DNA from: an uncultured bacterium
GTDB lineage: Bacteria > Bacteroidota > Rhodothermia > Rhodothermales > Rubricoccaceae
Assembly: GCA_947493945.1 (NCBI GenBank)
Contig: CANLSR010000007.1
Span: 122,872 to 186,871, forward strand
DNA length: 64,000 nt
Direction of reading: 5' to 3'
Position numbers and translations under genes: made by a program. Shown here piece after piece: positions 44,462-53,700 of the stretch (its first letter is position 1; the number at the start of each line of letters is the position of its first letter). The notes beneath the pieces are model-generated. The model did not search any database, was not told the DNA's origin, and worked only from the letters and a program-made list of their open reading frames with translations.

Positions 44462-44481
44462 GCTGGCGGCCGCCGCCAGCG
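44462..44481. repeat. GCTGGCG / CGCCAGC inverted repeat
   Basis: Short hairpin of the CCGCTGGCGG family just upstream of the LOG gene; another CGCCAGCGG arm follows near 44507. Confidence 0.45.
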
Positions 44482-44521
44482 GGGCCGGCCGCACGGGCGG
44501 GCGCCGCCAGCGGGCGAGGGG

Positions 44522-44559
44522 AAAAAAGCGGCCCCCGATGCCGATGCACCGGGGGCCGC
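44522..44559 (-). terminator. Intrinsic terminator of ompA-like gene
   Basis: On the minus strand GCGGCCCCCG (44550-44559) pairs perfectly with CGGGGGCCGC (44528-44537), followed by TTTTTT. It ends the transcript of the lipoprotein gene at 44592-45284. Confidence 0.92.
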
Positions 44560-44591
44560 GAAGCTAGCGCCAGTCGGCGCCGGAGCTGGGC

Positions 44592-45284
44592 CTAGTTGTA
44601 CTGGGCCTCGGTGCTCTGGCGGTACTGCTCGTTGGCGTAGATGGCGATCTCGACGCGGCGGTTGGCCGGGTCGGTACCGGCGATGCCCGACAGCGGCTCG
44701 GACTCGCCACGGCCGAAGGCCTCCATGCGGCTGGCCGACAGGCCCTGGCCGATCAGGAAGTCCTCGACGGCGCGCGCGCGGCTCTCCGACAGGTTCTGGT
44801 TGAGGGCCGTCGGGCCGTCGGTCGAGGCGTGGCCCACGATCACGGCGTCGTGGCCCGGGTAGTTCCGGAGGCTCGACGCGAGGTCGCGGAGGTCGGCCTG
44901 GACGCCGGGGCGCAGGGTCGACTTGCCGACGTCGAACAGGAGCGCGTTGTCGAAGCGGACGGCGATGCCGGCCGTCTCGCCGTCGTCACCCGGGATGGGC
45001 GTGACGGTGGCGTTCTCGAGCTCGCGGTCGAGCTCCTCGGCCTGCTTGTCCATCTGGCGGCCGATGACGGCGCCGGCGGCACCGCCGACGGCGGCCCCGA
45101 TGATGGCGCCACGCGCCGTGGAGCCGGTCGCACGGCCGATGATGCCGCCGACGACCGCGCCGGCGGTGCCGCCGCCGATGGCGCCCTTGCCGGTGTTGTT
45201 GAGGCTGGAGCAGCCCGTCGTGCTCAACCCAAAGAAGAGCATGAGCGCTGCCGCCAGCGTGTAGCGAAGTGAGTGGGTGGTCAT
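44592..45284 (-). CDS. OmpA-family lipoprotein with glycine zipper
   Basis: The 230-residue lipoprotein has a signal peptide with lipobox (FFGLSTTGCSS), a glycine-zipper segment (KGAIGGGTAGAVVGGIIGRA, then GAIIGAAVGGAAGAVIGRQM) and a C-terminal OmpA peptidoglycan-binding domain (RFDNALLFDVGKSTLRPG, VIVGHASTDGPTALNQNLSE, RAVEDFLIGQGL, NRRVEIAIY). It probably anchors the outer membrane to peptidoglycan. A strong terminator follows it, as expected for an abundant single-gene transcript. Confidence 0.94.
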   Translation of the reverse strand: MTTHSLRYTLAAALMLFFGLSTTGCSSLNNTGKGAIGGGTAGAVVGGIIGRATGSTARGAIIGAAVGGAAGAVIGRQMDKQAEELDRELENATVTPIPGDDGETAGIAVRFDNALLFDVGKSTLRPGVQADLRDLASSLRNYPGHDAVIVGHASTDGPTALNQNLSESRARAVEDFLIGQGLSASRMEAFGRGESEPLSGIAGTDPANRRVEIAIYANEQYRQSTEAQYN

Positions 45285-45615
45285 CGTGGTGGGGGGAAGG
45301 GAGTAGGGTGAGAGAAAGGGCGGGGGGTCGCCCCGTTAACGCACCGGCCTGCCTTTCAAGTTCCATGCCCCCCGCGCAGAACGGGCCAGACGGCGCCTGG
45401 GAGGCCCCCGCGGCGCCTCTCGCCGTAGACGGGCCGTCGCCGGGAGTGGGCGGTGGTCGGCCCGCCGAGGTCCCGCGGTCAACGCCCCGGCCGGCCGCTG
45501 GCGGCGCGAGCGAGCGGCCGGCGAGCGCGGAAAACGGGGGAAGCCGTGTCGCGCGCGGGCCCCCCGGAGCCCAAGGTCCGTAGGTTGACGGCTCCCTCTG
45601 TTACCCCCGTCTCCG
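45285..45615. other. 331-nt intergenic region between divergent genes
   Basis: No gene is seen. It holds the promoters of the OmpA-like gene (minus) and the nucleotidyltransferase gene (plus, -7 box TAGGTTGA at 45581-45588), plus a single GCCGCTGGCGG arm near 45494. An open frame across it is unconvincing. Confidence 0.6.
45581..45588 (+). promoter_or_regulatory. Candidate -7 box of nucleotidyltransferase gene
   Basis: TAGGTTGA is 27 nt before the ATG at 45616. Confidence 0.4.
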
Positions 45616-46617
45616 ATGAAGCTGATCGTCCCCATGGCCGGCCGCGGCACGCGCCTCCGCCCCCACACCCACGTCACCCCCAAGCCGCTGCTCCCCGTCG
45701 TCGGGCGGACGATGGTGGAGCGGATCGTCGAGACGTTCGCGACCGCCATCGGCGACTTTGACGAGGCGGTCTTTATCCTGGGACCCGACTTCGGCGACGA
45801 CGTCCGCGAGCAGCTCACGGCCATCTGCGAGCGGTTCGGGATCGAGGCCTCGTTCGGTGTCCAGTCGGCGGCGCGCGGCACGGCCCACGCCATCGCCCAG
45901 GCCGGCGACAAGCTGGCCGGCGAGTGCGTGCTGGTCTTTGCCGACACGCTCTTCGTGATGGACTCCGCGCCCGACCTCGACGCCGACGCGGTCGTCTGGG
46001 TGATGGAGGTCGAGGACCCGTCGCGCTTTGGCGTCGTCGTCAAGGACGGCGACCGGATCACCGACTTTGTCGAGAAGCCGGACACGCCGATCTCCAACGA
46101 GGCCATCGTCGGTATCTACTACGTCAAGGAGGGCGAGCGGCTGGCGGCCGAGATCGCCTACCTCATGGACCACGACATCACCGGCAAGGGCGACGAGTTC
46201 CAGCTGACCGACGCGCTCGACCGGATGCTCAAGGACGGCGCCGCGTTCAAGACGGCGCGCGTGACCGAGTGGCTCGACTGCGGCACCATCCCGGCCATCA
46301 AGGAGACGAGCCAGGTCGTGCTCGGCAAAGAGGGCGAGAACCGGAAGGAGGGCACCGTCGAGAACAGCCAGCTTATCGAGCCGGTGTTTATCGGTGAGGG
46401 GGCCGTCGTCAAGGACTCGGTCGTCGGGCCGTACGCGGCGATTCATGGCGGCGCGACCATCACGGAGTCGGCCGTGCGCAACTCTATCGTGTTCGGCGAC
46501 GCCACCATCGACGGCGCGGCGTTGGACGGCTCAATGGTGGGCCACTCGGCCGACGTGCGCGGCTTCGCGGGCACGCTCAACATCGGCGACCACGCGACGG
46601 TCGGGCCGGAGGTCTAG
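45616..46617 (+). CDS. Sugar-phosphate nucleotidyltransferase with beta-helix C-terminus
   Basis: The 333-residue enzyme has the nucleotidyltransferase loop LIVPMAGRGTRLRPHTHVTPKPLLPV, FADTLFVMD, the FVEKPDTPISNEAIVGIYYV strand and EWLDCGTIPAIKETS. A short left-handed beta-helix follows (IGEGAVVKDSVVGPYAAIHGGATI). It most resembles glucose-1-phosphate thymidylyltransferase-like or other NDP-sugar synthases; the sugar is not certain. It stands alone, so the pathway (cell-surface glycan most likely) is inferred. Confidence 0.92.
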   Translation: MKLIVPMAGRGTRLRPHTHVTPKPLLPVVGRTMVERIVETFATAIGDFDEAVFILGPDFGDDVREQLTAICERFGIEASFGVQSAARGTAHAIAQAGDKLAGECVLVFADTLFVMDSAPDLDADAVVWVMEVEDPSRFGVVVKDGDRITDFVEKPDTPISNEAIVGIYYVKEGERLAAEIAYLMDHDITGKGDEFQLTDALDRMLKDGAAFKTARVTEWLDCGTIPAIKETSQVVLGKEGENRKEGTVENSQLIEPVFIGEGAVVKDSVVGPYAAIHGGATITESAVRNSIVFGDATIDGAALDGSMVGHSADVRGFAGTLNIGDHATVGPEV

Positions 46618-46638
46618 TGCCCGGCTCCACCGACGGAC

Positions 46639-46667
46639 GCCCCGCTGGCGCCGGCCGCCAGCGGGGC
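46639..46667. repeat. GCCCCGCTGGCG / CGCCAGCGGGGC inverted repeat
   Basis: Perfect 12-bp arms with a 5-nt loop follow the nucleotidyltransferase stop and precede the toxin-antitoxin promoter by 4 nt. It probably insulates the two units; no U-tract. Confidence 0.7.
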
Positions 46668-46670
46668 GGG

Positions 46671-46700
46671 TTGACTTCGGCATGGGCGTAGCTACATTGG
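46671..46700 (+). promoter_or_regulatory. Promoter of AbrB-Doc module
   Basis: TTG (46671-46673), a 19-nt spacer and TACATTGG (46693-46700) match the Bacteroidota -33/-7 consensus with one mismatch. The ATG is 24 nt beyond the -7 box. Confidence 0.7.
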
Positions 46701-46723
46701 TGGCTACACTAGCTGCCGACGTC

Positions 46724-46963
46724 ATGTCTTCCTCCAGCACGCCCACCATCACGTTCCGCAAAATCGGCAACTCCATCGGGGCCACGTTTCCTAAGGAGGT
46801 CGTCGAGGCGGCGGGCATCAGCGAAAAGAGCACCTGGCACGTGGTCCAGACGTCGGAAGGGCTGTTGCTCAAGGAGTACGACGAGTCGTTCGAAAAAGGC
46901 ATGGCCGCCTACCGCGAGATCGCGGAGCAGTACAAGAACGCCCTCCGCGAGCTGGCGAAGTGA
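46724..46963 (+). CDS. AbrB/MazE-like antitoxin
   Basis: The 79-residue product has a swapped-hairpin AbrB/MazE-type DNA-binding N-terminus (TITFRKIGNSIGATFPKEVVEAAGI) and a charged C-terminal helix (DESFEKGMAAYREIAEQYKNALREL) that would bind a toxin. The next gene is a Doc toxin, whose ATG overlaps this stop by 1 nt. By analogy with type II systems it should neutralise Doc and repress its own promoter. Confidence 0.88.
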   Translation: MSSSSTPTITFRKIGNSIGATFPKEVVEAAGISEKSTWHVVQTSEGLLLKEYDESFEKGMAAYREIAEQYKNALRELAK

Positions 46964-47358
46964 TGGACGAGCCACTTTGGATCACTCGCGACCTGGCGGA
47001 GGCCATTCACTCAGAGCAGTTGCGAGCGCACGGGGGCCGAATCGGACTCCGGGACGAGAACCTGCTAGAGTCGGCGCTGGCCCGGCCACGTCAGCAGCGG
47101 GCCTACGAAGGCGACGTCGATCTCGCCGACCTCGCAGCCGCCTACGGGTTCGGAACCGCGAAAAACCACCCGTTTGTCGACGGAAACAAGAGGGCGGCCT
47201 TCGTCGCGCTGGGCGTGTTCCTACGGATGAACGACGTGCGGCTCACGGCGTCGGAGCCCGAGGCCGTCGAGGTGATGCTCGGCGTGGCGTCGGGCGAGCT
47301 GGGCGAGCCCGAGCTCGCGGCGTGGTGCCGCCAGCGGGGCGTGCCGGTTTCGGAGTGA
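46963..47358 (+). CDS. doc: Doc-type toxin (Fic/DOC fold)
   Basis: The 131-residue product has the Doc start ITRDLAEAIHSEQLRAHGG and IGLRDENLLESALARPRQQ, and the catalytic motif HPFVDGNKRA at residues 69-78 with the active His69. Doc proteins phosphorylate EF-Tu and stop translation. Overlap with the antitoxin gene (TGATG) supports a coupled toxin-antitoxin pair. A GTG one codon upstream is an equal alternative start. Confidence 0.93.
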   Translation: MDEPLWITRDLAEAIHSEQLRAHGGRIGLRDENLLESALARPRQQRAYEGDVDLADLAAAYGFGTAKNHPFVDGNKRAAFVALGVFLRMNDVRLTASEPEAVEVMLGVASGELGEPELAAWCRQRGVPVSE

Positions 47359-47407
47359 CTTCGCTAGGGGCCGGGATGCCGTCGCGGGCTGGCGCGTTCT
47401 ACCGTTG

Positions 47408-49945
47408 ATGCCCAACGATACGCCTGCTCCCGTCCTCCTGACGCCGCCCGACGCCGACTCCCGGCTGGGCTTCGACGCCGTCCGCGACCGGCTGCTGTCG
47501 CTCGCGCGGACGCCCTACGGCCACGACCGCCTCGCCGCGCTGGCGGCCTCCGCCGACGCCGAGACCGTGCGCGGACGGCTGGCGCGCGCCGGCGAGATGG
47601 CCGAGTTGGTGCGCAGCGGCGACGGCCCGCCCGTCCGCGAGATCGGCCGGATCGAGGTCGTGCTAAGGCGCGTCCAGCCCAAGGATGCCGCGGCCGACGG
47701 CGACGACCTCCGAGCCGTGGCGCACGTGCTGGCGACGGCGCGCGGGCTGCACGACTACCACCACCGCCGCCGCGAGCCGGCGCCGGCGCTGTGGGGCATC
47801 GCGGCCCGGATCACCGTCCTGAAGTCGCTGGAGGACCGGATCGGCCAAACCATCGGCGACGACGGCCAGGTGCGCGACGACGCGAGCCCGGAGCTGGCGC
47901 GGATCAGCCGGGAGCTGGCGGGCATGCGCGGGCGGCTGCGCTCGACGGTGATGGCGGCGTTGCGCGAGGCCGCCGCCCAGGGCCACGCGACCGAGGACCA
48001 GCCGACCATCCGGGGCGGACGCGCCGTGATCCCGGTCCGCGCCGAGGCCCGGCGCAAGGTGGCCGGCTTCGTCCACGACGTGTCGTCGTCGGGCCAGACG
48101 GTGTACGTCGAGCCGGCGGCGGCGCTCGACCTCAACAACGAGATCCGCGAGGCTGAGCTGGAGCGGGGCCGCGAGGTCCAACGGATTTTGCAGGCGCTGA
48201 GCGGCCACGTCCGCCACCACCGCCGCGACATCGAGCGCACGCTCGACGCGGTCGGCCACCTCGACGCGCTGGCGGCGGTGGGTCGGCTCTCGGCTCGGCT
48301 GGACGCGCTCGTGCCCGAGGTAGGCGAGGGCGGCCCGCTGCGGCTCGTCCGCGCCCGGCACCCAGTGCTGGCGCTCCGCGTGGCCGAGGCCGGAGAAACT
48401 CGCAAGGCCACGCCCCTGCGCTCGGCCGACGTGCCCACCAACGGCGACCGCCAGCCGGACGAGCCGGAGCCGCGAGCCGTTCCAGACGCCGTCGTCCCGC
48501 TCGACTTGGAGCTGGGCGACGACGCGTGGACGCTGGTGATCACCGGCCCCAACGCCGGCGGCAAGTCGGTCGCCATGAAGACGGTCGGGCTCTTGAGCCT
48601 GATGGCGGCGCACGGCCTGCCCGTCCCCGCCGGCCCCGGCACGCGCATCCCGTTGTTCAGCCAGGTGTTCGTGGACCTCGGCGACCAGCAGTCGATCCAG
48701 GACGACCTGTCCACGTTTACGAGCCACCTCACCAACGTCCGCCACATGCTGGAGCGGGCCGACGACCGCTCGCTGTGCCTGATCGACGAGGCCGGCACGG
48801 GCACGGACCCGGCCGAAGGCGGCGCCCTCGCCCAGTCGCTGCTGTCGCGGCTGACCAAGCGCCGGGCGCTCACCGTGGTGACGACCCACATCGGCGCGCT
48901 CAAGGCGTTCGCGCACAACACCGAGGGCGTCGAGAACGGCTCGATGGCCTTCGACCGCGCCGAGCTGGAGCCGACCTACCAGTTCCGCCCCGGCGTGCCC
49001 GGCTCGTCGTACGCCTTCGAGATCGCCGACCGCGTCGGCCTGTCCGGCCCCGTCGTCCGCGACGCGCGCCAGATCGTGGGCGAGGGCAAGGGGACGCTGG
49101 AGGACCTGATCGCCGAGTTCGAGACGCGCTCCGCCGACGCCGCCCGCCAGCTGGCGGAGGCCCAAGACAAGCTCCGCGCCGCCGAGCGGACGCAGAAAGA
49201 CTACGAAGGGCGGCTGGAGCGCCTGCGCGCCGACTCGGACAACCGCCGCGCCCAGGCGCTGGCCGAGGCCGACAAGATCCTGGCCGAGGCCAACGCGGCC
49301 GTCGAGAACACGGTCCGGGAGATCAAGGAGGCCGAGGCCGAGACCGAGGCGACCAAGGAGGCGCGCCAGAAGCTGGACGAAGCGCGCGAGCGCGTCCGCC
49401 GGCGCAAGAAGAAGGTGGACGGTCGCCAGACGCGGCGCCAGGTCTCGGCCAAGCCGTCGACGCCGGCCGCCCCAGGGCCGATTGCCAAAGGCGACCACGT
49501 CCGCCTGGACGCCGACGGGCCGACCGGCGAGGTGCTGGAGATCGACGGCGGGGAGGCCATGATCGCGCTCGGCGCCTTGACCAGCCGCGTCAAGCTGGGG
49601 CGGCTGACCAAGGTCGGCGGGCCGATGAAGCGCGGCAAGACCGCCGTCCGCACGCCGGGCCGGGCGCGGCCGGGCGAGTCGCGCTCGTCGGTGGTCTCGA
49701 CGGCCAGCGTGCGCGTCGACCTGCGCGGCGCGCGCGTCGACGAGGCGCTAGCCGAGGTGCAGCGGTTCGTGGACGAGGCCGTCGTCGGCGGCGTGCCGTC
49801 GGTCGAGATCCTGCACGGCAAGGGGACCGGCGCGCTCCGCCAGGCCATCCACCAGCAGCTGGCGGCCCGGCCCGACGTGGCCGGCTTCGCCGACGCGCCG
49901 CCCGACCGCGGCGGGCACGGCGTGACCGTCGTCGAGCTCCACTGA
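47408..49945 (+). CDS. mutS2: Endonuclease MutS2
   Basis: MutS2 suppresses recombination or rescues stalled ribosomes, according to studies of different species. The 845-residue protein has the N-terminal core (LGFDAVRDRLLSLARTPYGHDRL), the clamp region, an ABC-type ATPase with VITGPNAGGKSVAMKTVGLL (near residue 380), LSTFTSHLTNVRHML, LIDEAGTGTDPAEGGALAQ, TTHIGALKAFA, a long coiled coil, and a C-terminal Smr domain (VRVDLRGARVDEALAEVQRFVD ... ILHGKGTGAL). Length is a little above the 780 of Bacillus MutS2. Confidence 0.96.
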   Translation: MPNDTPAPVLLTPPDADSRLGFDAVRDRLLSLARTPYGHDRLAALAASADAETVRGRLARAGEMAELVRSGDGPPVREIGRIEVVLRRVQPKDAAADGDDLRAVAHVLATARGLHDYHHRRREPAPALWGIAARITVLKSLEDRIGQTIGDDGQVRDDASPELARISRELAGMRGRLRSTVMAALREAAAQGHATEDQPTIRGGRAVIPVRAEARRKVAGFVHDVSSSGQTVYVEPAAALDLNNEIREAELERGREVQRILQALSGHVRHHRRDIERTLDAVGHLDALAAVGRLSARLDALVPEVGEGGPLRLVRARHPVLALRVAEAGETRKATPLRSADVPTNGDRQPDEPEPRAVPDAVVPLDLELGDDAWTLVITGPNAGGKSVAMKTVGLLSLMAAHGLPVPAGPGTRIPLFSQVFVDLGDQQSIQDDLSTFTSHLTNVRHMLERADDRSLCLIDEAGTGTDPAEGGALAQSLLSRLTKRRALTVVTTHIGALKAFAHNTEGVENGSMAFDRAELEPTYQFRPGVPGSSYAFEIADRVGLSGPVVRDARQIVGEGKGTLEDLIAEFETRSADAARQLAEAQDKLRAAERTQKDYEGRLERLRADSDNRRAQALAEADKILAEANAAVENTVREIKEAEAETEATKEARQKLDEARERVRRRKKKVDGRQTRRQVSAKPSTPAAPGPIAKGDHVRLDADGPTGEVLEIDGGEAMIALGALTSRVKLGRLTKVGGPMKRGKTAVRTPGRARPGESRSSVVSTASVRVDLRGARVDEALAEVQRFVDEAVVGGVPSVEILHGKGTGALRQAIHQQLAARPDVAGFADAPPDRGGHGVTVVELH

Positions 49946-50013
49946 CCACGTCAGGGGACGCGGTGTCCGGTGCGGGCGTCAGCGGCGGTTTTTGCCAGTC
50001 GCGGCGCCGCCCG

Positions 50014-50045
50014 TTGGGATGGGCGCAAAAAGGGCCTACTTTTTG
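50014..50045 (+). promoter_or_regulatory. Promoter of DUF4783 gene
   Basis: TTG (50014-50016), a 20-nt spacer and TACTTTTTG (50037-50045) give a near-perfect Bacteroidota-type promoter. The ATG is 30 nt further on. Confidence 0.72.
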
Positions 50046-50075
50046 AGCCTCGGCCTCCGAGATCCCCCCGCGCTC

Positions 50076-50510
50076 ATGCGTCCTGCCCTGCTGGCCTCCC
50101 GCATCGTCCTCCTGCTGCTGGCGCTCGCCGTCAGCGCCCACTCGCCCGTCGGCCCCGACGACGCGTTGGGACGCGTCACGCGGGGCCTGGAGGGCTCCAA
50201 CCCCGAGGCGGTGCTGGCGGACGTCGACGGCCGGGTCGAGATCGTGCTGTTCGGCCAGGGCGGCGTGTTCCGCCGTGCCCAGGCGGTCCACGTCCTGCGC
50301 GACTTTTTCCGCCGCTACCCGCCGGCGCGTGTGTCGTTCTCGGAGCCATCGTCCAGCGACGACGGCCAGACGGCGACGGGCCGGTACTCGCTGCGCTCGG
50401 GCGGGAACGACCTCAACGTGCGCGTGATGCACCGGGTGACGGGCGACACCTGGAAGCTGGCCTCCATCCGCATCGACCAGCGGCCCATCGTGAGACGGAC
50501 CCGGCTGTAG
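50076..50510 (+). CDS. DUF4783 secreted protein
   Basis: The 144-residue product has a signal peptide (LLASRIVLLLLALAVSAHS) and the DUF4783 pattern: ALGRVTRGLEGSNPEAVLADVDGRVEIVLFGQGGVF, QAVHVLRDFFRRYPPARVSF and GRYSLRSGGNDLNVRVMHR. It has an NTF2-like fold by family. Such proteins are found mainly in Bacteroidota and relatives; the function is unknown. Confidence 0.9.
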   Translation: MRPALLASRIVLLLLALAVSAHSPVGPDDALGRVTRGLEGSNPEAVLADVDGRVEIVLFGQGGVFRRAQAVHVLRDFFRRYPPARVSFSEPSSSDDGQTATGRYSLRSGGNDLNVRVMHRVTGDTWKLASIRIDQRPIVRRTRL

Positions 50511-50680
50511 CTCTGGCGTTGTGGGTCGGGCGCGGGGCGGAGGGGTCGAGGAGGGCGGAGGGGGCGGGCGCGTCGTCCGCGCCTCGGACCCGGAAGCCCG
50601 CGTGCGGCCTCCGCCGGAGCCGCCGGCGGCCCACCAGGCAGCTCCTGCGGGAGCCGGCCGCCAGCGGGCCGCGCCGGGCC

Positions 50681-50688
50681 TAGCTTCG
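50681..50688 (+). promoter_or_regulatory. Candidate -7 box of NtrY-like kinase gene
   Basis: TAGCTTCG lies 21 nt before the GTG start at 50710 and supports that start over any further upstream. Confidence 0.5.
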
Positions 50689-50709
50689 ACGCGTCGCCTG
50701 CCCCTCGCC

Positions 50710-53700
50710 GTGCTCCGCTCCCTTTCCCGCCGCGTCGCCGTCCTGCTGGGCGGAGCTGTCGTGCTGGCGGTCCTGCTCGGCGTGACGCTGGCCGTCGAGG
50801 CGTGGCAGGTGCGCTCGGTCACGGCGGCCGACGTGGAGGCGGCCCAGGCGCAGACGGTCGCCCACGTCCGCGCCGAGCTGGCGGACGTGGTCGAGGCGAT
50901 GCGCGTGCGGGCCCAGGCCGTCGCCGAGCAGCCCGCCGTCCGGGCGGCCCTGGCGCGCGGCGGAGGCGACGTGGACGCCGACGCGCTCCGGGCGCTCGCC
51001 GAGCTGCCCCGGCCCGCCCGCACCTCGGTCGAGGTGATCTCCGACGCCGGCACCACCCTGGCCTGGAGCGGCCCCACGTTCCCGCGCCTGACCGACCCCC
51101 CCGGCGACAGCGTGCGCACTCGAGTCGTGGCCGACGACGCCGGCCGGCGGGCGCTCGTGGTCTGGGTGCCAGCTGTCAGCGGGGCCGTGCGCGTGGTGCA
51201 GGTGGTCCAGGCCGCCGTGCCCGTGCGCAACCGCTACCTCCAGGACTACGACGTCGCCGACGCCTGGCGCAGTGGCGCGTCGGTGCCCTTTGCCGTCCGG
51301 TTCGGGGAGGCCGGCGGCGCCGAGGTCCGAGGCCCAGACGGGGCGCTAATCGGGCGCGTCGAAGTAGGCGAGCCCACGGTCGACGGGCTGATCTCCCGCC
51401 GCCGCAGCACCACGCGGTCCATCGCGGCGCTGTGGGCGGCTCTGCTGCTGGTCTGGCTGCTCGCCGGCGTGGGGAGCGCGCTGGTGGCGGCGGTCCGGGC
51501 GGCCGAGCGCCAGCAGACGCGGCGCGCGTGGGCGGGCGCGCTCGGCGCGCTGGCGGCCTTCGTGGGCGGACTGGCGGCGCTCCGGTACGGGATGCTGGAC
51601 CTCGACGTGCCCGTCCGCTGGCTCGACGGAGCCCGGCGGCCGGCGGCCCTGTTCGACCCGGCCCTGCTGGCGTCCGACTTCGGCGGCGGCGCCCTGCGCT
51701 CGCCCGGCGACCTGGCCATCTCGGCCGCGCTCGTGCTCGCCGCCAGCGGGGCGGGGCTCGGGGTGGCCCTCCGCTACGACGCGTCGGTCCAGAGGGCCGG
51801 CCGGGTGCGGCGCTGGGTGGGCGGCGCCGTCGCCGTCGTCGTCGCGGCGGCGTCGCTCGTCGGGAGCGCGCGCTGGGTGGAGCAGGCCGTGCTCGACGCC
51901 ACCATCCCGTACACCGACCAGACGGGGCCGCTGCTGACCGGCCCGATGTGGGTCGCGCTGGCCGGGCTGGTGGGCGTGCTGGCGGCGGTGGCGGCGGCCA
52001 TCGCCGCTGGGGTGCTGGTGGCCCGCTGGGGCCGCACGCGGAAGTCGTGGGCCGCCCCCGTCGCGCTGGCGCTGGGGACGGCCGCGGTCGTGGCCGCGCT
52101 GGGCGCCGCGCCCGCCCTGCCGACGCTGGCACTGGCCGCGCTGGGCTGCGCGCTGGCGGTCTCGCTCGCCGGCCGCCCCGAGCGCCGCGTGTGGCCGCTG
52201 ACCTTCCGGGGCGCGCTCGTGGTGGCGTTGGTGCTCGCGCCGGTCCTCTACGGCGAGATGGCCGACCCGCTCCGCCAGCGGACCGAGCTGCTCCTGGAGG
52301 ACGCCGCCTTCGCCTTTTCCGACAACCGCGACGACCGCGTCACGGTCGCCATCGACCAGGTGTTCGACGAGGCTCGGGCCGACGACGCGCTGGGACCGGT
52401 CCTGCTCGACGCCCTCGCCCTGGCCGACTCCGCACGACGCGCCGAGACGCCGCTCGCTGCCGACTCGTCGCGCCGCGCCGTCGACGCGCTGGCGACCAGC
52501 CTGGTCCAGAACTCGCTGCTCGGCTCGCTCGCCGACGTCGCGACCGAGTTGCGCATCGTGTCGCCGGCCGGTGACACCTTGGGCGGCTACGTCGAGCGTG
52601 GGGCGACGGCCCAGAACGACGGGCTGAGCTACACCGCCACCCGGACGGCCTTCGCCGAGCGCGAGGTCCAACCCCGGTTCCTGCGGTTCCGCGTCCGAGA
52701 CGACGAGCGCCGCGGCCTGCGCCGGACCGCCGCCATCGGCCCGGTCCTGGACGACGCCGGAGACACCGCGGCGTGGCTCTACCTCCGCGTCACGCCGCGC
52801 ACGGCCCGGTTCCCCACCGAGACCCCGTTCCCCCGCGTGCTCGCCCCGACGGGCCTGTTCGGGCTCGACGACGAGGCGCTCAGCTACGCCGAGTACGACG
52901 ACGGCGTGCTGGTCCGCCAGCGCGGGCCGGCGCGTCTGCGGCTCGACTCGACGGTCTACGCCGCCCTGTCGGAGCGCGCGCGCGCGCTGCGCCGCCCCGA
53001 GACCATCGACGGGCGGCCGACGCTGACGTACTACGAGCGCCAGGGCGAGGACGCCCGCGACGTGGTGGTGGTGCGTGCGCCGACCGGCGACCGCCTCGAC
53101 GTGCTGTTCGTGCTGCTCCGGCTGTGCCTGGCCGGGCTGGCGCTGGGCGCCGTCGTGTTCGCGGTCGGGCTGGTGGTGCGGCGGCGGCTGGGCCTGCTGC
53201 CCGTCCAGCGGACGCGGTTCCGCGACAAGGTGCTCAACCGGTTCCTCGTCGTTGGGCTGGCCAGCGTGGCGTTGACCGGCGTCGTGGGCCAGCGGGTGAT
53301 CGTGGAGCAGAACCGCGAGGCCGTGCGCGACGCGCTCCGCCAGCGGCTGGGCCGCGCCGCCGCCGTGTTCGCCGCCGAGCCCGACGCCGCCGCGGCCACG
53401 CGCCTGGACGCCGTCTCGGCCGCCCTGGGCGTCGACGTGCACCTGTACCGGGGCGAGCAGCTGGAGGCGTCGAGCCGGCGCCAGCTGGTCCGCCAGCGCC
53501 TGATCGAGCCGCGCCTGCCCGGCCTGGTGTACCACGCGCTCTACCTCGACGACCAGCCCTACGCCTTCTCCGACGACGAGATCGGCACGTTCCGCTACAC
53601 GACGGGCTACCTCGCCCTGCCCGACTCGGCGGGCCGCCCGGCCCAGGCGCTCGCCATCCCGACGCTGTCCGAGCAGGTCGGCATCGAGGCCGGCCGCAGT

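Noticed and set aside
44562..44571. TAGCTTCG on the minus strand as a promoter for the LOG gene
   Set aside because: A strong intrinsic terminator (44522-44559) lies directly downstream and would stop any such transcript.
45269..45583. 104-codon plus-strand frame in the gap before the nucleotidyltransferase gene
   Set aside because: Pro/Gly/Ser-rich, overlaps the promoter region of the OmpA-like gene, no family resemblance.
47400..47407. TACCGTTG directly before the mutS2 ATG as a -7 box
   Set aside because: It touches the start codon, leaving no room for a transcription start at normal distance, and has a mismatch in the TTT part.
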